From contig NZ_JACCFI010000001.1 of NCBI RefSeq assembly GCF_013410355.1, positions 496,001 through 560,000 of the forward strand: a stretch of DNA of 64,000 bases, read 5' to 3'. Numbering within the stretch: the stretch's first letter is position 1; the number at the start of each line of letters is the position of its first letter. Origin of the DNA: Agromyces hippuratus (GTDB taxonomy: Bacteria; Actinomycetota; Actinomycetes; Actinomycetales; Microbacteriaceae). The position numbers and the translations under genes are program-made. The notes under the pieces are model-generated. The model did not search any database. It was not told where the DNA came from and worked only from the letters and a program-made list of their open reading frames with translations. Positions 23,753 to 32,653 of this stretch are shown in pieces.

Positions 23753-25411
23753 GTGAGACCGCTCGATCCGCGGCTCCTCCGCCGCTCCCGTGCCGCCCGC
23801 GGCTTCCTCGCCGCGGGCGGCGCCCTCGCCCTCGTCCAGAGCGCCGCCATCGTGGCGTTCGCCTGGGCGCTCGCGTCCCTCGTGACCGGCTTCATCGACG
23901 GCATGTCGATGGCCGACGGCGTGCCCCTCCTCGTGCTGCTCGTCGCCGCGGCATCCGTTCGCGCCGTCGCCGCCTGGGTCTGGGACGTGGTGGGCTCCGC
24001 CGGTGCCACCCGGGTGAAGGCCGAGCTCCGCAGCGAGCTGCTCACGGCGCTCGAGGCCGAGCCCGAGGGGCTTCCCGACTTCCCGACGGCGCGCATCGCG
24101 ACCCTGCTCGGCCCGGGGCTCGACGCCCTCGACGCGTACTTCGGCCAGTACCTGCCGCAGCTCGTGTCGACGATCGTGGTCACCCCGATCCTCATCGCGA
24201 TGGCATGGGTCGCCGACCCGCTGTCGGGGCTCGTGCTCGTGATCGTGCTGCCGCTCATCCCGGTCTTCATGGCGCTCATCGGCATGGCCACCCAGGTCGT
24301 GCAGCGACGACAGTGGGAGAGCCTCGCGTCACTGTCGCGCGGCTTCCTCGAGGTCGTCGGCGGACTGTCGACGCTGCTGCTCTTCCGCCGTGCCGAGCGC
24401 CAGACCGCCCGCATCAGGGCGGTCACCGACGAGTACCGCTCGCACACCATGAAGGTGCTGCGCATCACCTTCCTCTCGGGCTTCACGCTCGAGTTCGCCG
24501 CCAGCCTCTCGGTCGCGCTCGTCGCCGTCTCGATCGGGCTCCGCCTCGTCGCGGGCGACATGATGCTGATCGCCGGCCTCTTCGTGCTGGTGCTCGCACC
24601 CGAGGTCTTCCTGCCGCTCCGCAACGTCGGCGCCGCCTTCCACGCGTCGACCGAGGGCGTCGCCGCGTCGGTCGACGCCTTCGACCTGCTCGACGCGGCC
24701 GAGCGGGCGCGTCGGGCATCGGCGCGCGACACGGCCGCCATCGCCGACGCGGCGAACGAGGGCGCGGATGCCGGTGGCGGCCTGCTGCTCCGGGGCATCC
24801 GGGTCAGGCGCGGCGACCGGGTCGTGCTCGACGGCCTCGACCTCGAGGCCCGCCGCGGTGAACTCGTCGCGGTGACGGGGGAGAGCGGCTCGGGCAAGTC
24901 GAGCCTGTTCGCGGCACTGCTCGGCTTCGTGCCGATCGAGGGCGTTGCCGAGCTCGACGGGTCGCGGCTCGGCGCCGGCGCCGCCTCCGGACCCCGGTCG
25001 AACCTCGCGTGGTCGGGGCAGACTCCGGCGCTGCTCGCCGGAACGATCGCCTCGAACGTGCGCCTCGGCGACGAAGACGCCGACCCCGCGCTCTGCATGC
25101 GCGCGTGCCGGCTCGCCGGCGTCGAGCTCGACCCCGAACTGCGGCTCGGGCCGGGCGGCTCCGGCCTCTCGGGCGGCCAGGCGCAGCGCGTCGCGACCGC
25201 CCGGGCGATCCATCGGCTGCTCGCCCGCGACGCTCCGCTGCTGCTGCTCGACGAACCCAGCTCGGCGCAGGACGCCGATCGCGAGGTCGCCCTCGGCGAT
25301 GGGCTCCGCGAACTCGCGGCGGCCGGCCGCATCGTCGTGGTCTCGACCCACCGCACGGCACTCGCATCCCGGGCCGACCGCATCATCGAACTGGAGCCTG
25401 CGCATGTCTGA
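23753..25411 (+). CDS. cydD: thiol reductant ABC exporter subunit CydD
   Basis: Half of the CydDC heterodimeric ABC exporter, required for assembly of cytochrome bd; it exports glutathione/cysteine in E. coli and the substrate in Actinobacteria, which lack glutathione, is open. 552 residues: membrane domain with six segments (about 15-320) and nucleotide-binding domain with Walker A GESGSGKSS (about 375-383), signature LSGGQAQR and Walker B LLLLDEPSSAQD. GTG start abuts the cydB stop. The 3' end overlaps cydC by 8 bases. Confidence 0.95.
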   Translation: MRPLDPRLLRRSRAARGFLAAGGALALVQSAAIVAFAWALASLVTGFIDGMSMADGVPLLVLLVAAASVRAVAAWVWDVVGSAGATRVKAELRSELLTALEAEPEGLPDFPTARIATLLGPGLDALDAYFGQYLPQLVSTIVVTPILIAMAWVADPLSGLVLVIVLPLIPVFMALIGMATQVVQRRQWESLASLSRGFLEVVGGLSTLLLFRRAERQTARIRAVTDEYRSHTMKVLRITFLSGFTLEFAASLSVALVAVSIGLRLVAGDMMLIAGLFVLVLAPEVFLPLRNVGAAFHASTEGVAASVDAFDLLDAAERARRASARDTAAIADAANEGADAGGGLLLRGIRVRRGDRVVLDGLDLEARRGELVAVTGESGSGKSSLFAALLGFVPIEGVAELDGSRLGAGAASGPRSNLAWSGQTPALLAGTIASNVRLGDEDADPALCMRACRLAGVELDPELRLGPGGSGLSGGQAQRVATARAIHRLLARDAPLLLLDEPSSAQDADREVALGDGLRELAAAGRIVVVSTHRTALASRADRIIELEPAHV

Positions 25412-27125
25412 CCCCGCGCGCGCCATGCTGCGCCGCTCCATCCCGAGCCCGCGCCGGCTCCTGCCCGCCGTGCTGTTCGGCATCGGCTCCGCCGGGTCGA
25501 CGATCGTGCTGCTCGCGTGCTCGGCCTGGCTGATCGCCCGTGCCGACGAGCAGCCGCCCGTGCTGTACCTCTCGATGGCGATCGTCGGTGTACGCGCGTT
25601 CGCGCTCGGCCGGTCGGTGTTCCGGTACCTCGAGCGGCTCACGGGCCACGACGCCTCGTTCCGTCAGCTCGCCACGATCCGCGCCGACGTGTTCGCGCGC
25701 ATGCTGCCGATCGCGCCCGACGGCATCGCGGCGACGCGACGCGGCGATCTGCTCGATCGCTTCGTGAGCGATGTCGACGAACTGCAGAACGTGCCGCTGC
25801 GGGCGGTCCAGCCGCTCGTGAGCGCGGCGATCGTGCTCGTGGCCGCCGTCGTCGGCATCGGGTTCCTGGCGCCGCAGTCGGCCGTCGCCGTGCTGATCTG
25901 CCTCGTCGCGGGCATCGGCGTTGCGCTCCTCGTGCAACAGCGGGCGGTCGCCCGGGCCGAGCGCACCACGGCACCGCTGCGCGGCGAGCTCCAGGCGGCG
26001 ATCGTCGAACACGTGCAGGCGCTCGACGTGCTCGTCGCCTTCGACGCTGCCGGCGCCGGGCGCCGCCGCATCGACGAGCTCGGCTCCGAGTACGCCAAGG
26101 CGACCCGGACCCGTGCGGCGGCGACCGGCGTCGCAGCGGCGGCGATGAGCGCGATCGGCGGATTCGCCGTGGCCGCGAGCCTCGCCGCGGCGGTGCCGCT
26201 CCTGCAGGACGGCCGCATCGACGGGCCCACCTTCGCAGTGCTCTGCCTCGTGCCGCTCGCGATCGCAGAGATCGCGACGGCCGTGCCGCTCGCGGCGTCG
26301 GCGCTCCGGCTCGCGCGTGCGAGCGCATCCCGGGTCGCCGGAGCCGTGCCCGACACCGCGCCGGCGGGCATCCCCGCCGTGCCGGAATCGCCGGCGGCAC
26401 CGCCGGCGGGCGATGCGCCGCCGATGATCGAGCTGCGCGGCGTGCAGGCGAGCTGGCCGGTGCTCGCGAACCCCGAGGGCGGCGCCGGCCCGGCCGCGTC
26501 CGACGACGGCAGGGGAACGGCCCTCACCCGGGTCGACCTCGCGATCGCGCCGGGTGAGCGGCTCCTCGTGCGCGGAGGTTCGGGAGCGGGCAAGACCACG
26601 CTCGCGCACGTGCTCGTGCGCTTCCTCGAGTACGCCGGTTCGTACCGCCTCGGCGGCGTCGAAGCGTCGACCCTCGACCCAGCCGACGTGCGCGGCATCG
26701 TCGGACTCGTCGAGCAGCGGCCGTGGCTCTTCGATGAAGACGTTCGGCAGAACCTGATCTTCGCCCGCGACACCGCGAGCGACGACGAGCTGCTCGACGT
26801 GCTCGAGCGCGTGGGCCTGCGCGAGTGGGTCGAGGAGCGCGGCGGCCTCGACGCGAAGGTCGGCGAGCGCGGCGCGCTCGTCTCGGGCGGGCAGGCGCAG
26901 CGACTCGCCCTCGCTCGGGCGATGCTCGCCCGGTTCCCCGTGCTCGTGCTCGACGAGCCGACGGCGAGCGTCGACCCCGCGCGCGCCGACGCGCTCCTTC
27001 GCGACCTGACCGACGCGGCGAGCCGCTCGGGCAGCAGTGTCGTGCTCATCTCGCACGCCCCGGTCGACCCCGCACTCGTCGATCGCGTCGTGACGATCGA
27101 GGACGGCCGCCTCCCGGCGATCTAG
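25404..27125 (+). CDS. cydC: thiol reductant ABC exporter subunit CydC
   Basis: Partner of CydD. 573 residues from the ATG at 25404; the longer open frame upstream is a shadow of cydD. Six membrane segments, then a Pro/Ala linker (PAGIPAVPESPAAPPAGDAP) and a nucleotide-binding domain with Walker A GGSGAGKTT, signature VSGGQAQRLALARA and Walker B VLVLDEPTASVD. Last gene of the cyd operon. The stop codon TAG is part of a TAGGCT that may be the -10 box of the next gene. Confidence 0.95.
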   Translation: MSDPARAMLRRSIPSPRRLLPAVLFGIGSAGSTIVLLACSAWLIARADEQPPVLYLSMAIVGVRAFALGRSVFRYLERLTGHDASFRQLATIRADVFARMLPIAPDGIAATRRGDLLDRFVSDVDELQNVPLRAVQPLVSAAIVLVAAVVGIGFLAPQSAVAVLICLVAGIGVALLVQQRAVARAERTTAPLRGELQAAIVEHVQALDVLVAFDAAGAGRRRIDELGSEYAKATRTRAAATGVAAAAMSAIGGFAVAASLAAAVPLLQDGRIDGPTFAVLCLVPLAIAEIATAVPLAASALRLARASASRVAGAVPDTAPAGIPAVPESPAAPPAGDAPPMIELRGVQASWPVLANPEGGAGPAASDDGRGTALTRVDLAIAPGERLLVRGGSGAGKTTLAHVLVRFLEYAGSYRLGGVEASTLDPADVRGIVGLVEQRPWLFDEDVRQNLIFARDTASDDELLDVLERVGLREWVEERGGLDAKVGERGALVSGGQAQRLALARAMLARFPVLVLDEPTASVDPARADALLRDLTDAASRSGSSVVLISHAPVDPALVDRVVTIEDGRLPAI

Positions 27126-27134
27126 GCTGAGGGG

Positions 27135-28610
27135 ATGCCGCGTCGCATCCGCCAGCTCACCCTGCCGGTGTGGCGCGACCCCGAAGCGGTGTTCCGCGCA
27201 TTCTTCGCCGAGTCGCCGTACGTCGCCTGGCTCGACGGGGGAGCGGATGCCGCGTCGGGATCGAGCGTGCTCGCCGCCGCGCACCCCGGCACCGAGTTCG
27301 TCACGGCCGATGCGCGTCGTGGCACGGTCTCGAGGTCGCGGCCGGCTGCGTCGGATGCTTCGGCGCAGGTGCCGACCACGACGGCCGGCTCGATCTTCGA
27401 CGTGCTCGGCGAGATGCTCTCTGGGCATCGACCAGCACCGGGCGACGACGCCATCGGGTCCACCGATGACGGGGGCCCGATCGGCTGGTTCGGCTGGTTC
27501 GGATACGAACTCGGCGCGCAGTTGAACGCGGTTCCGACGGCCGAAGCCGAGACGGCCGACGCCGCGTTCCTCTTCGTCGACCGCGCGATCGTCTTCGATC
27601 ACGCCGCGCGGTCGGTGCGGCTCGTCTGGCTCGACGACGACGGGTCCGCCGCGCCGGGCCCGGCGGAGGCGTGGGCGGCCGAACTCGCGGCCGGCATCGA
27701 ACGGCTCGCCGCGGCATCCGCGCCCGTGATCTCGCCGATAGCGTCGCCGGCCGGCGCCGGCCCCGACCGCGCGCCGACCCGCTGGCGGCACGGCCCCGAG
27801 CGCTACGAGCAGCTCATCGCCGAATGCCAGGCCGCGATCATCCGCGGCGACGCCTACCAGCTCTGCCTCACGAACCGGGTCGACGTCGACGTGCACCCCG
27901 ATCCGGCCAGCGCCTACCTGGCGCTCCGCGCATCGAGTCCGAGCCACCACGGCGGGTACCTGCGCTTCGGCGACACCGCACTGCTCAGCGCCTCGCCCGA
28001 GCAGTTCCTCCACGTCGAACCCGGAGGCATCGTCTCGACGAAGCCGATGAAGGGCACTCGGCCGCGAAGCGCCGACCCCGAGACCGACGCCGCCCTTCGC
28101 CGGGAACTGCTCGCCAGTGAGAAGGAGCGCGCCGAGAACCTCATGATCGTCGACCTCATGCGCAACGACCTCGGCCGCATCGCCGAGCTCGGCACCGTCG
28201 AGGTGCCCAGCCTGCTCGACGTCGAGGAGTACGCCCACGTGCACCAGTTGGTCTCGACGGTGACCGCGCGGCTGCGGCATCCGCTCACCGCGCTCGACGC
28301 CGTGCAGTCGGCGTTCCCTGCGGGCTCGATGACGGGGGCGCCGAAGCACAGCGCCATGACGATCCTGCACGAGCTCGAGCAAGGGCCGAGGGGGATCTAC
28401 TCCGGAGCCTTCGGCTACCTCGGCGTCGACGGCAGCGCCGACCTCGCGATGGTGATCCGCTCGATCGTGCTCACGCCGAACGGCGCTTCCATCGGCACCG
28501 GCGGCGGCATCACCGCGCTCTCGATCGCTGCGGAGGAGGTCGAGGAGACCCGCATCAAGGCGCGCGCGCTGCTCGCGGTGCTCGGCGCGGAGATGCCCAC
28601 CTCGGAGTGA
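27135..28610 (+). CDS. pabB: chorismate-binding enzyme, aminodeoxychorismate synthase component I type
   Basis: Probably makes 4-amino-4-deoxychorismate from chorismate for folate synthesis, with a glutamine amidotransferase encoded elsewhere. 491 residues; an N-terminal anthranilate-synthase-I-like part (GGPIGWFGWFGYELGAQL) and the C-terminal chorismate-binding domain: RGDAYQLCLTNRVD, FLHVEPGGIVSTKPMKGTR, RAENLMIVDLMRNDLGRI, SAFPAGSMTGAPK and GTGGGITALS. An anthranilate or isochorismate synthase role is possible but the PIKGTxPR-type KPMKGTR motif and the lack of trp neighbours favour PabB. A TAGGCT box lies 6 bases before the ATG. Confidence 0.87.
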   Translation: MPRRIRQLTLPVWRDPEAVFRAFFAESPYVAWLDGGADAASGSSVLAAAHPGTEFVTADARRGTVSRSRPAASDASAQVPTTTAGSIFDVLGEMLSGHRPAPGDDAIGSTDDGGPIGWFGWFGYELGAQLNAVPTAEAETADAAFLFVDRAIVFDHAARSVRLVWLDDDGSAAPGPAEAWAAELAAGIERLAAASAPVISPIASPAGAGPDRAPTRWRHGPERYEQLIAECQAAIIRGDAYQLCLTNRVDVDVHPDPASAYLALRASSPSHHGGYLRFGDTALLSASPEQFLHVEPGGIVSTKPMKGTRPRSADPETDAALRRELLASEKERAENLMIVDLMRNDLGRIAELGTVEVPSLLDVEEYAHVHQLVSTVTARLRHPLTALDAVQSAFPAGSMTGAPKHSAMTILHELEQGPRGIYSGAFGYLGVDGSADLAMVIRSIVLTPNGASIGTGGGITALSIAAEEVEETRIKARALLAVLGAEMPTSE

Positions 28611-28611
28611 G

Positions 28612-28617
28612 TAGGCT
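28612..28617 (+). promoter_or_regulatory. possible -10 element TAGGCT of leuS
   Basis: Lies just after the pabB stop, giving leuS a leader of roughly 65 bases. I looked for a T-box or leucine-rich leader peptide in that leader and found neither. Confidence 0.4.
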
Positions 28618-28686
28618 TGATATCCGAGTGCGCCGTGATCCGGCGCGCCCGCCAGCCTTCCCGAGCGATACACGATTGAGAGTCAC

Positions 28687-31263
28687 GTGGCACACGACCA
28701 GGACCCAGCGCACGCCGACGCCGGCGCGTACGACTTCGCCGCCATCCAGGCGAAGTGGCTTCCCGTCTGGGATGAGTCCGAGCCGTTCCGTGCCGGGCTC
28801 CCCGGCGACACGAGGCCGCGCAAGTACATCCTCGACATGTTCCCCTACCCCTCGGGCGACCTGCACATGGGTCACGCCGAGGCGTTCGGCTACGGCGACA
28901 CCGTGGCGCGCTACTGGCGCCACCAGGGCTTCGACGTGCTCCACCCCGTCGGTTGGGACTCCTTCGGGCTGCCCGCCGAGAACGCCGCCATCAAGCGCGG
29001 CATCGACCCGCGCGGGTGGACCTACGAGAACATCGAGCAGCAGAAGCGCTCGTTCCGCCAGTACGCCCCGTCGTTCGACTGGTCGCGCGAGCTCCACACC
29101 AGCGACCCCGAGTACTACAAGTGGAACCAGTGGCTGTTCCTGAAGCTCTACGAGCAGGGCATCGCCTACCGCAAGGCTGGCCAGGTCAACTGGTGCCCCA
29201 ACGACCAGACGGTGCTCGCCAACGAGCAGGTCATCGACGGGCACTGCGAGCGCTGCGGCGCGGTCGTGACCAAGAAGGCCCTCACGCAGTGGTACTTCCG
29301 CGTCACCGACTACGCCGACCGGCTGCTCGACGACCTGAACCAGCTCGAGGGCGCGTGGCCCTCGAAGGTGCTGTCGATGCAGCGCAACTGGATCGGCCGC
29401 TCCTCGGGCGCCGACGTCGAGTTCGAGATCGAGGGGCGCGAAGAGCGCATCCCGGTCTTCACGACGCGCCCCGACACGCTCTTCGGCGCGACCTTCATGG
29501 TCGTCGCGCCCGATTCCGACCTCGCGGCGGAGCTCGCGAGCGGCGCGTCCGCCGAGGTGCGCATGCGCTTCCAGGACTACGTCGACTCGGTGCGCGCCGA
29601 GAGCGACATCGACCGGCTCGCGACCGACCGGCCCAAGACGGGCGTCTTCCTCGAGCGTTACGCGATCAACCCGGTCAACGGCGAGCGCCTGCCGATCTGG
29701 GCCGCTGACTACGTGCTCGCCGACTACGGCCATGGCGCGATCATGGCCGTGCCGGCGCACGACCAGCGCGACCTCGACTTCGCGCGCGCGTTCGACCTGC
29801 CCGTGCGGGTCGTCGTCGACACGAACGCGCCCGTCACCGGCGTGATCCCCGTCATCCCGCTCGACGAGAACGGCGACCCGTACCTGCCCGACGACCTGGT
29901 CACGCTCGAAGACCCGGCGTCGACCGGCGTCGCACTCGCGGGCGAGGGCCGGCTCATCAACTCGGGTCCGCTCGACGGGCTCTCGAAGTCCAACGCGATC
30001 CGCCGCGTGATCGAGATCCTCGACGAGCGCGGCCTCGGTCGCTCGTCGAAGAACTACCGCCTGCGCGACTGGCTCATCTCGCGCCAGCGCTACTGGGGCA
30101 CGCCGATCCCGATCATCCACTGCCCCGATTGCGGCGAGGTGCCGGTTCCCGAGGCCGAGCTGCCGGTGCGACTGCCGGATGCCGCGGGGCTCGACCTGAA
30201 GCCGAAGGGTGCGAGCCCGCTCGGCGCCGCAGAGGACTGGGTCAACGTCGCGTGCCCGAAGTGCGGGGGAGCGGCGCGCCGCGACTCCGACACGATGGAC
30301 ACCTTCGTCGACTCGTCGTGGTACTACCTGCGCTACCTCGACCCCAATAGCGACGTACGTGCCTTCGACCCGGCCGAGGCCGAGAAGTGGGCGCCCGTCG
30401 ACCAGTACGTCGGCGGTGTCGAGCACGCCATCCTGCACCTCCTGTACTCGCGCTTCATCACGAAGGTGCTGTTCGACCTCGGCTACCTGAGCTTCACCGA
30501 GCCGTTCACCTCGCTGCTCAACCAGGGCATGGTCATCATGGACGGCACCAAGATGTCGAAGTCCAAGGGCAACCTGGTGGAGTTCGCGAGCGAGCTGCAG
30601 GCGCACGGTGCCGACGCGCTGCGCGTCACGCTGGCATTCGCCGGCCCGCCCGAAGACGACATCGACTGGGCGGATGTCTCGCCGGTCGGCGCGTCGAAGT
30701 TCCTGGCCCGCGCCTGGCGCATCTCGGGCGAGGTCACCTCGAGCCCCGATATCGAGTGGAAGACGGGCGATGCGGCACTTCGCCGGGTCACGCACCGTCT
30801 GCTCTCCGACGCCCCGGGCCTCGTCGAGGCGTTCAAGTTCAACGTCGTCGTCGCCCGACTCATGGAGCTCGTGAACGCGACCCGCAAGGCGATCGACTCC
30901 GGTGCCGGCGCCGGTGACGCCGCGGTGCGCGAGGCGGCGGAGGTCACCGCGATGATCCTCGACCTCTTCGCGCCGTTCACGGCCGAAGACATGTGGCAGC
31001 GCCTCGGCTACGAGCCGACCGTGGCACTCGTGCCGTGGCGCAAGGCCGACCCGGCACTCCTCGTCGAGGAATCGGTGACCGCGGTCGTGCAGGTCGACGG
31101 CAAGGTGCGCGACCGGCTCGAGGTGTCGCCGAAGATCTCGGGCGAAGAGCTCGAGGCGATGGCGCGCGCCTCGGCTGCGGTCGTCCGCTCCATCGGCGAG
31201 CGCGAGATCGTCAACGTGATCGTGCGCGCGCCGCGTCTCGTGAACATCGCGACCCGGGGCTGA
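28687..31263 (+). CDS. leuS: leucine--tRNA ligase
   Basis: Class I aminoacyl-tRNA synthetase charging tRNA-Leu. 858 residues, normal length. The HIGH motif is DLHMGHAEA (about residue 60), KMSKS is GTKMSKSKGN (about 620), and the CP1 editing domain (about 230-420) has TTRPDTLFGATFM. Zinc-type Cys pairs are visible (CPNDQ..CERCG, CPDCGE, CPKCGG). The GTG at 28687 gives the sequence VAHDQDP and is the only start before the conserved region. A strong hairpin follows the stop. Confidence 0.98.
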   Translation: MAHDQDPAHADAGAYDFAAIQAKWLPVWDESEPFRAGLPGDTRPRKYILDMFPYPSGDLHMGHAEAFGYGDTVARYWRHQGFDVLHPVGWDSFGLPAENAAIKRGIDPRGWTYENIEQQKRSFRQYAPSFDWSRELHTSDPEYYKWNQWLFLKLYEQGIAYRKAGQVNWCPNDQTVLANEQVIDGHCERCGAVVTKKALTQWYFRVTDYADRLLDDLNQLEGAWPSKVLSMQRNWIGRSSGADVEFEIEGREERIPVFTTRPDTLFGATFMVVAPDSDLAAELASGASAEVRMRFQDYVDSVRAESDIDRLATDRPKTGVFLERYAINPVNGERLPIWAADYVLADYGHGAIMAVPAHDQRDLDFARAFDLPVRVVVDTNAPVTGVIPVIPLDENGDPYLPDDLVTLEDPASTGVALAGEGRLINSGPLDGLSKSNAIRRVIEILDERGLGRSSKNYRLRDWLISRQRYWGTPIPIIHCPDCGEVPVPEAELPVRLPDAAGLDLKPKGASPLGAAEDWVNVACPKCGGAARRDSDTMDTFVDSSWYYLRYLDPNSDVRAFDPAEAEKWAPVDQYVGGVEHAILHLLYSRFITKVLFDLGYLSFTEPFTSLLNQGMVIMDGTKMSKSKGNLVEFASELQAHGADALRVTLAFAGPPEDDIDWADVSPVGASKFLARAWRISGEVTSSPDIEWKTGDAALRRVTHRLLSDAPGLVEAFKFNVVVARLMELVNATRKAIDSGAGAGDAAVREAAEVTAMILDLFAPFTAEDMWQRLGYEPTVALVPWRKADPALLVEESVTAVVQVDGKVRDRLEVSPKISGEELEAMARASAAVVRSIGEREIVNVIVRAPRLVNIATRG

Positions 31264-31268
31264 TCGTG

Positions 31269-31297
31269 CGAACCCTCCCCGAAACGGGGAGGGTTCG
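31269..31297. terminator. bidirectional hairpin terminator after leuS
   Basis: Perfect 13-base stem (CGAACCCTCCCCG and complement) with an AAA loop, 5 bases after the leuS stop. No T-tract follows. It separates leuS from the convergent HAD gene. Confidence 0.85.
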
Positions 31298-31342
31298 AAT
31301 TCCGGTGCTCTCCGGCGACCACCCGAGCTGACGATTTCCAGG

Positions 31343-32017
31343 TCATGACGGCAGGGCGAGTTCGAAGGCGCGGTGCATCTGCTCCGGTCGAGCGATCATG
31401 CACTGCATTCCGAGAGCTGCCGCACCGCCGTCGTCACGCGACGAGTCGCCGATCATGACGCAGTGCCTCGGGTCGACGCCGAGCGAGTCCGACGCGAGTC
31501 GGAAGATCCGCGGGTCGGGCTTCGCGAACCCGACCTCATACGACAGGATCACCGCGTCGAACGCCGACGCGAGCCCCCAACGCGCCAAGGCGGGTCGGAC
31601 ATCCAGCGCGATGTTCGATACGACGGCCAGGGGCATCCCGATGTCTGAGGCGCGAGCGATGAATGCAGCGGCACCGGCGTTCAGCACCCATTGCCGGGGC
31701 ATCGTCTCGTACAGGGCTTCTGCGAGCTCGGTCGACACGCGATCGTCGCGGGAGATCGTCGACACGAATGCGTGCCGATGCGAGGTGGGGTCGAGGTCCC
31801 AGTCCAGGCTCGGGAACCGCTGCCCCGCGTCGGCCCACACATTCCGAATCCGATCGGAGAGCCCCGCGGACGGGTCGACGTCGTGGGTTACCCGCGTGCG
31901 CGCATCGGCGATCCACTCGTCGACCGATCGAGCGACGGCCAGGGTGCCGTGGAAATCGAGGAGCACAGCGCGCGGGTGACGGTGAGGTGGTCGCGCTTCG
32001 GGACGCATGTCGCTCAT
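31343..32017 (-). CDS. HAD family hydrolase with atypical motif I
   Basis: 224-residue HAD-superfamily protein, subfamily IA by its helical cap (about 30-100). Motif I reads VLLDFHGTLA: the nucleophile Asp is present but the second Asp of DxDxT is His. Motif II is VVSN, motif III has the Lys in GFAKPDPRIF, and motif IV is MIGDSSRDD. The missing general acid/base Asp argues against a standard phosphatase; haloacid dehalogenases also lack it. Substrate unknown. It belongs to an accessory block between leuS and comEA. Confidence 0.85.
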   Translation of the reverse strand: MSDMRPEARPPHRHPRAVLLDFHGTLAVARSVDEWIADARTRVTHDVDPSAGLSDRIRNVWADAGQRFPSLDWDLDPTSHRHAFVSTISRDDRVSTELAEALYETMPRQWVLNAGAAAFIARASDIGMPLAVVSNIALDVRPALARWGLASAFDAVILSYEVGFAKPDPRIFRLASDSLGVDPRHCVMIGDSSRDDGGAAALGMQCMIARPEQMHRAFELALPS

Positions 32018-32069
32018 TCTCCCGCCCTGCGCGAAGGGCGCCGATCGGAGGGATGGGGTGCCGGCGAGG

Positions 32070-32450
32070 TCAGGCCCAGGACTGCTTCTGCGAGTCGACC
32101 AGGTGGATCACGTCTGACGGCGAGGAGATCCAGAATCCGTCGAACCCGGTGCCGAGGTCTTCGATCTCGTCGCGTCGCGCGATCCCGGCGTTCTCCAGCA
32201 CCTCCGCTGCCGAACCGGTGTCGGAAGCCACCAGCTCGAGCCATACTTCGGCCTGCGAGAGCCCGGGACAGTGGTCGATCCAGAGGTTGCAGGGGCCGAA
32301 TTCGAATCCCGTGGCATCGCCGTTCGGTCCGGAGACCGCTGGGAGCTGCAGTACGTCGCGATAGAACCTGACCGTCGCCTCGTAGCGGTGCGGCGGCACC
32401 TTCATTGCGATGTTGCGACCGCCTGAGAACGCGGGATGCTGCTCGGTCAT
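32070..32450 (-). CDS. VOC (glyoxalase/bleomycin resistance) family protein
   Basis: 126-residue single-domain VOC protein (beta-alpha-beta-beta-beta repeats); function unknown. Recognisable parts: IAMKVPPHRYEATVRFYRDV at the N-terminus, FEFGPCNLWIDHCPGLSQ and VWLELVASD in the middle, DGFWISSPSDVIHLVD at the end. The metal-ligand pattern of glyoxalase I is not clear, so a binding or resistance role is as likely as catalysis. I chose the ATG at 32450, with GGAG 7 bases upstream; the longer open frame upstream runs through two operator-like repeats and a palindrome and is not coding. Confidence 0.8.
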   Translation of the reverse strand: MTEQHPAFSGGRNIAMKVPPHRYEATVRFYRDVLQLPAVSGPNGDATGFEFGPCNLWIDHCPGLSQAEVWLELVASDTGSAAEVLENAGIARRDEIEDLGTGFDGFWISSPSDVIHLVDSQKQSWA

Positions 32451-32487
32451 GGTGTGCTCCTCGATTCGAGTTGGTCTGACAGGTTGA

Positions 32488-32508
32488 TGCAACCTTAGAG
32501 TTGCACCA
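32488..32508. promoter_or_regulatory. operator-like repeat A upstream of the VOC gene
   Basis: TGCAAC-CTTAGA-GTTGCA palindrome (arms 6, spacer 6) followed by CCA. It is a near-copy (one mismatch in 21) of the site 28 bases away and lies about 40 bases upstream of the VOC start on the minus strand, in the promoter position. Confidence 0.65.
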
Positions 32509-32514
32509 TCGAGA

Positions 32515-32536
32515 GTGCAACCTTTGAGTTGCACCA
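32515..32536. promoter_or_regulatory. operator-like repeat B upstream of the VOC gene
   Basis: GTGCAAC-CTTTGA-GTTGCAC palindrome (arms 7, spacer 6), same sequence as repeat A apart from one base. Two such sites at fixed spacing suggest two bound dimers of a winged-helix regulator (MarR, ArsR or HxlR type would fit) that is not encoded in this window. Confidence 0.65.
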
Positions 32537-32585
32537 AGGCGCGGAGGTCCGGGTTCTTCGATTCGAACACCGGAGCTCGGCGAGG

Positions 32586-32624
32586 GGCTATATCTACTTT
32601 CGTTGCGGTAAAGTAGATATAGCC
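32586..32624. promoter_or_regulatory. 39-base perfect inverted repeat before the Fic gene
   Basis: Arms of 15 bases (GGCTATATCTACTTT and exact complement) around a 9-base spacer CGTTGCGGT. It ends 29 bases before the Fic ATG at 32654. The arms are AT-rich against a GC-rich background and contain TATCTAC/GTAGATA. It can be an operator, possibly for the HTH of the Fic protein itself; as RNA it would form a strong hairpin just before the ribosome binding site GAGGAAG. Confidence 0.75.
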
Positions 32625-32653
32625 CATTGCCCGTCGACGTGAGGAAGTGACCC

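Noticed and set aside
25383..28673. Very long minus-strand open frame (about 1,100 codons) opposite cydC and pabB
   Set aside because: Antisense open frame caused by high GC and codon structure; the protein is Arg/Asp/His-rich low-complexity, with no domain, and the sense genes are clear.
28618..28686. T-box or leucine leader before leuS
   Set aside because: No T-box consensus, specifier hairpin or Leu-rich frame in the short leader.
31288..31310. GGGTTCGAATTCC, which looks like a tRNA T-arm
   Set aside because: It is the 3' arm of the leuS terminator plus flanking bases; no anticodon arm, acceptor stem or CCA region can be folded around it.
32488..32536. Possible small CRISPR-like array
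   Set aside because: Only two repeat units, 7-base gap, internally palindromic and with no cas genes; an operator pair explains it better.
32451..32627. N-terminal extension of the VOC gene by 59 codons
   Set aside because: It would run through the twin operator repeats and half of the Fic palindrome; the ATG at 32450 has a good ribosome binding site and begins the conserved domain.
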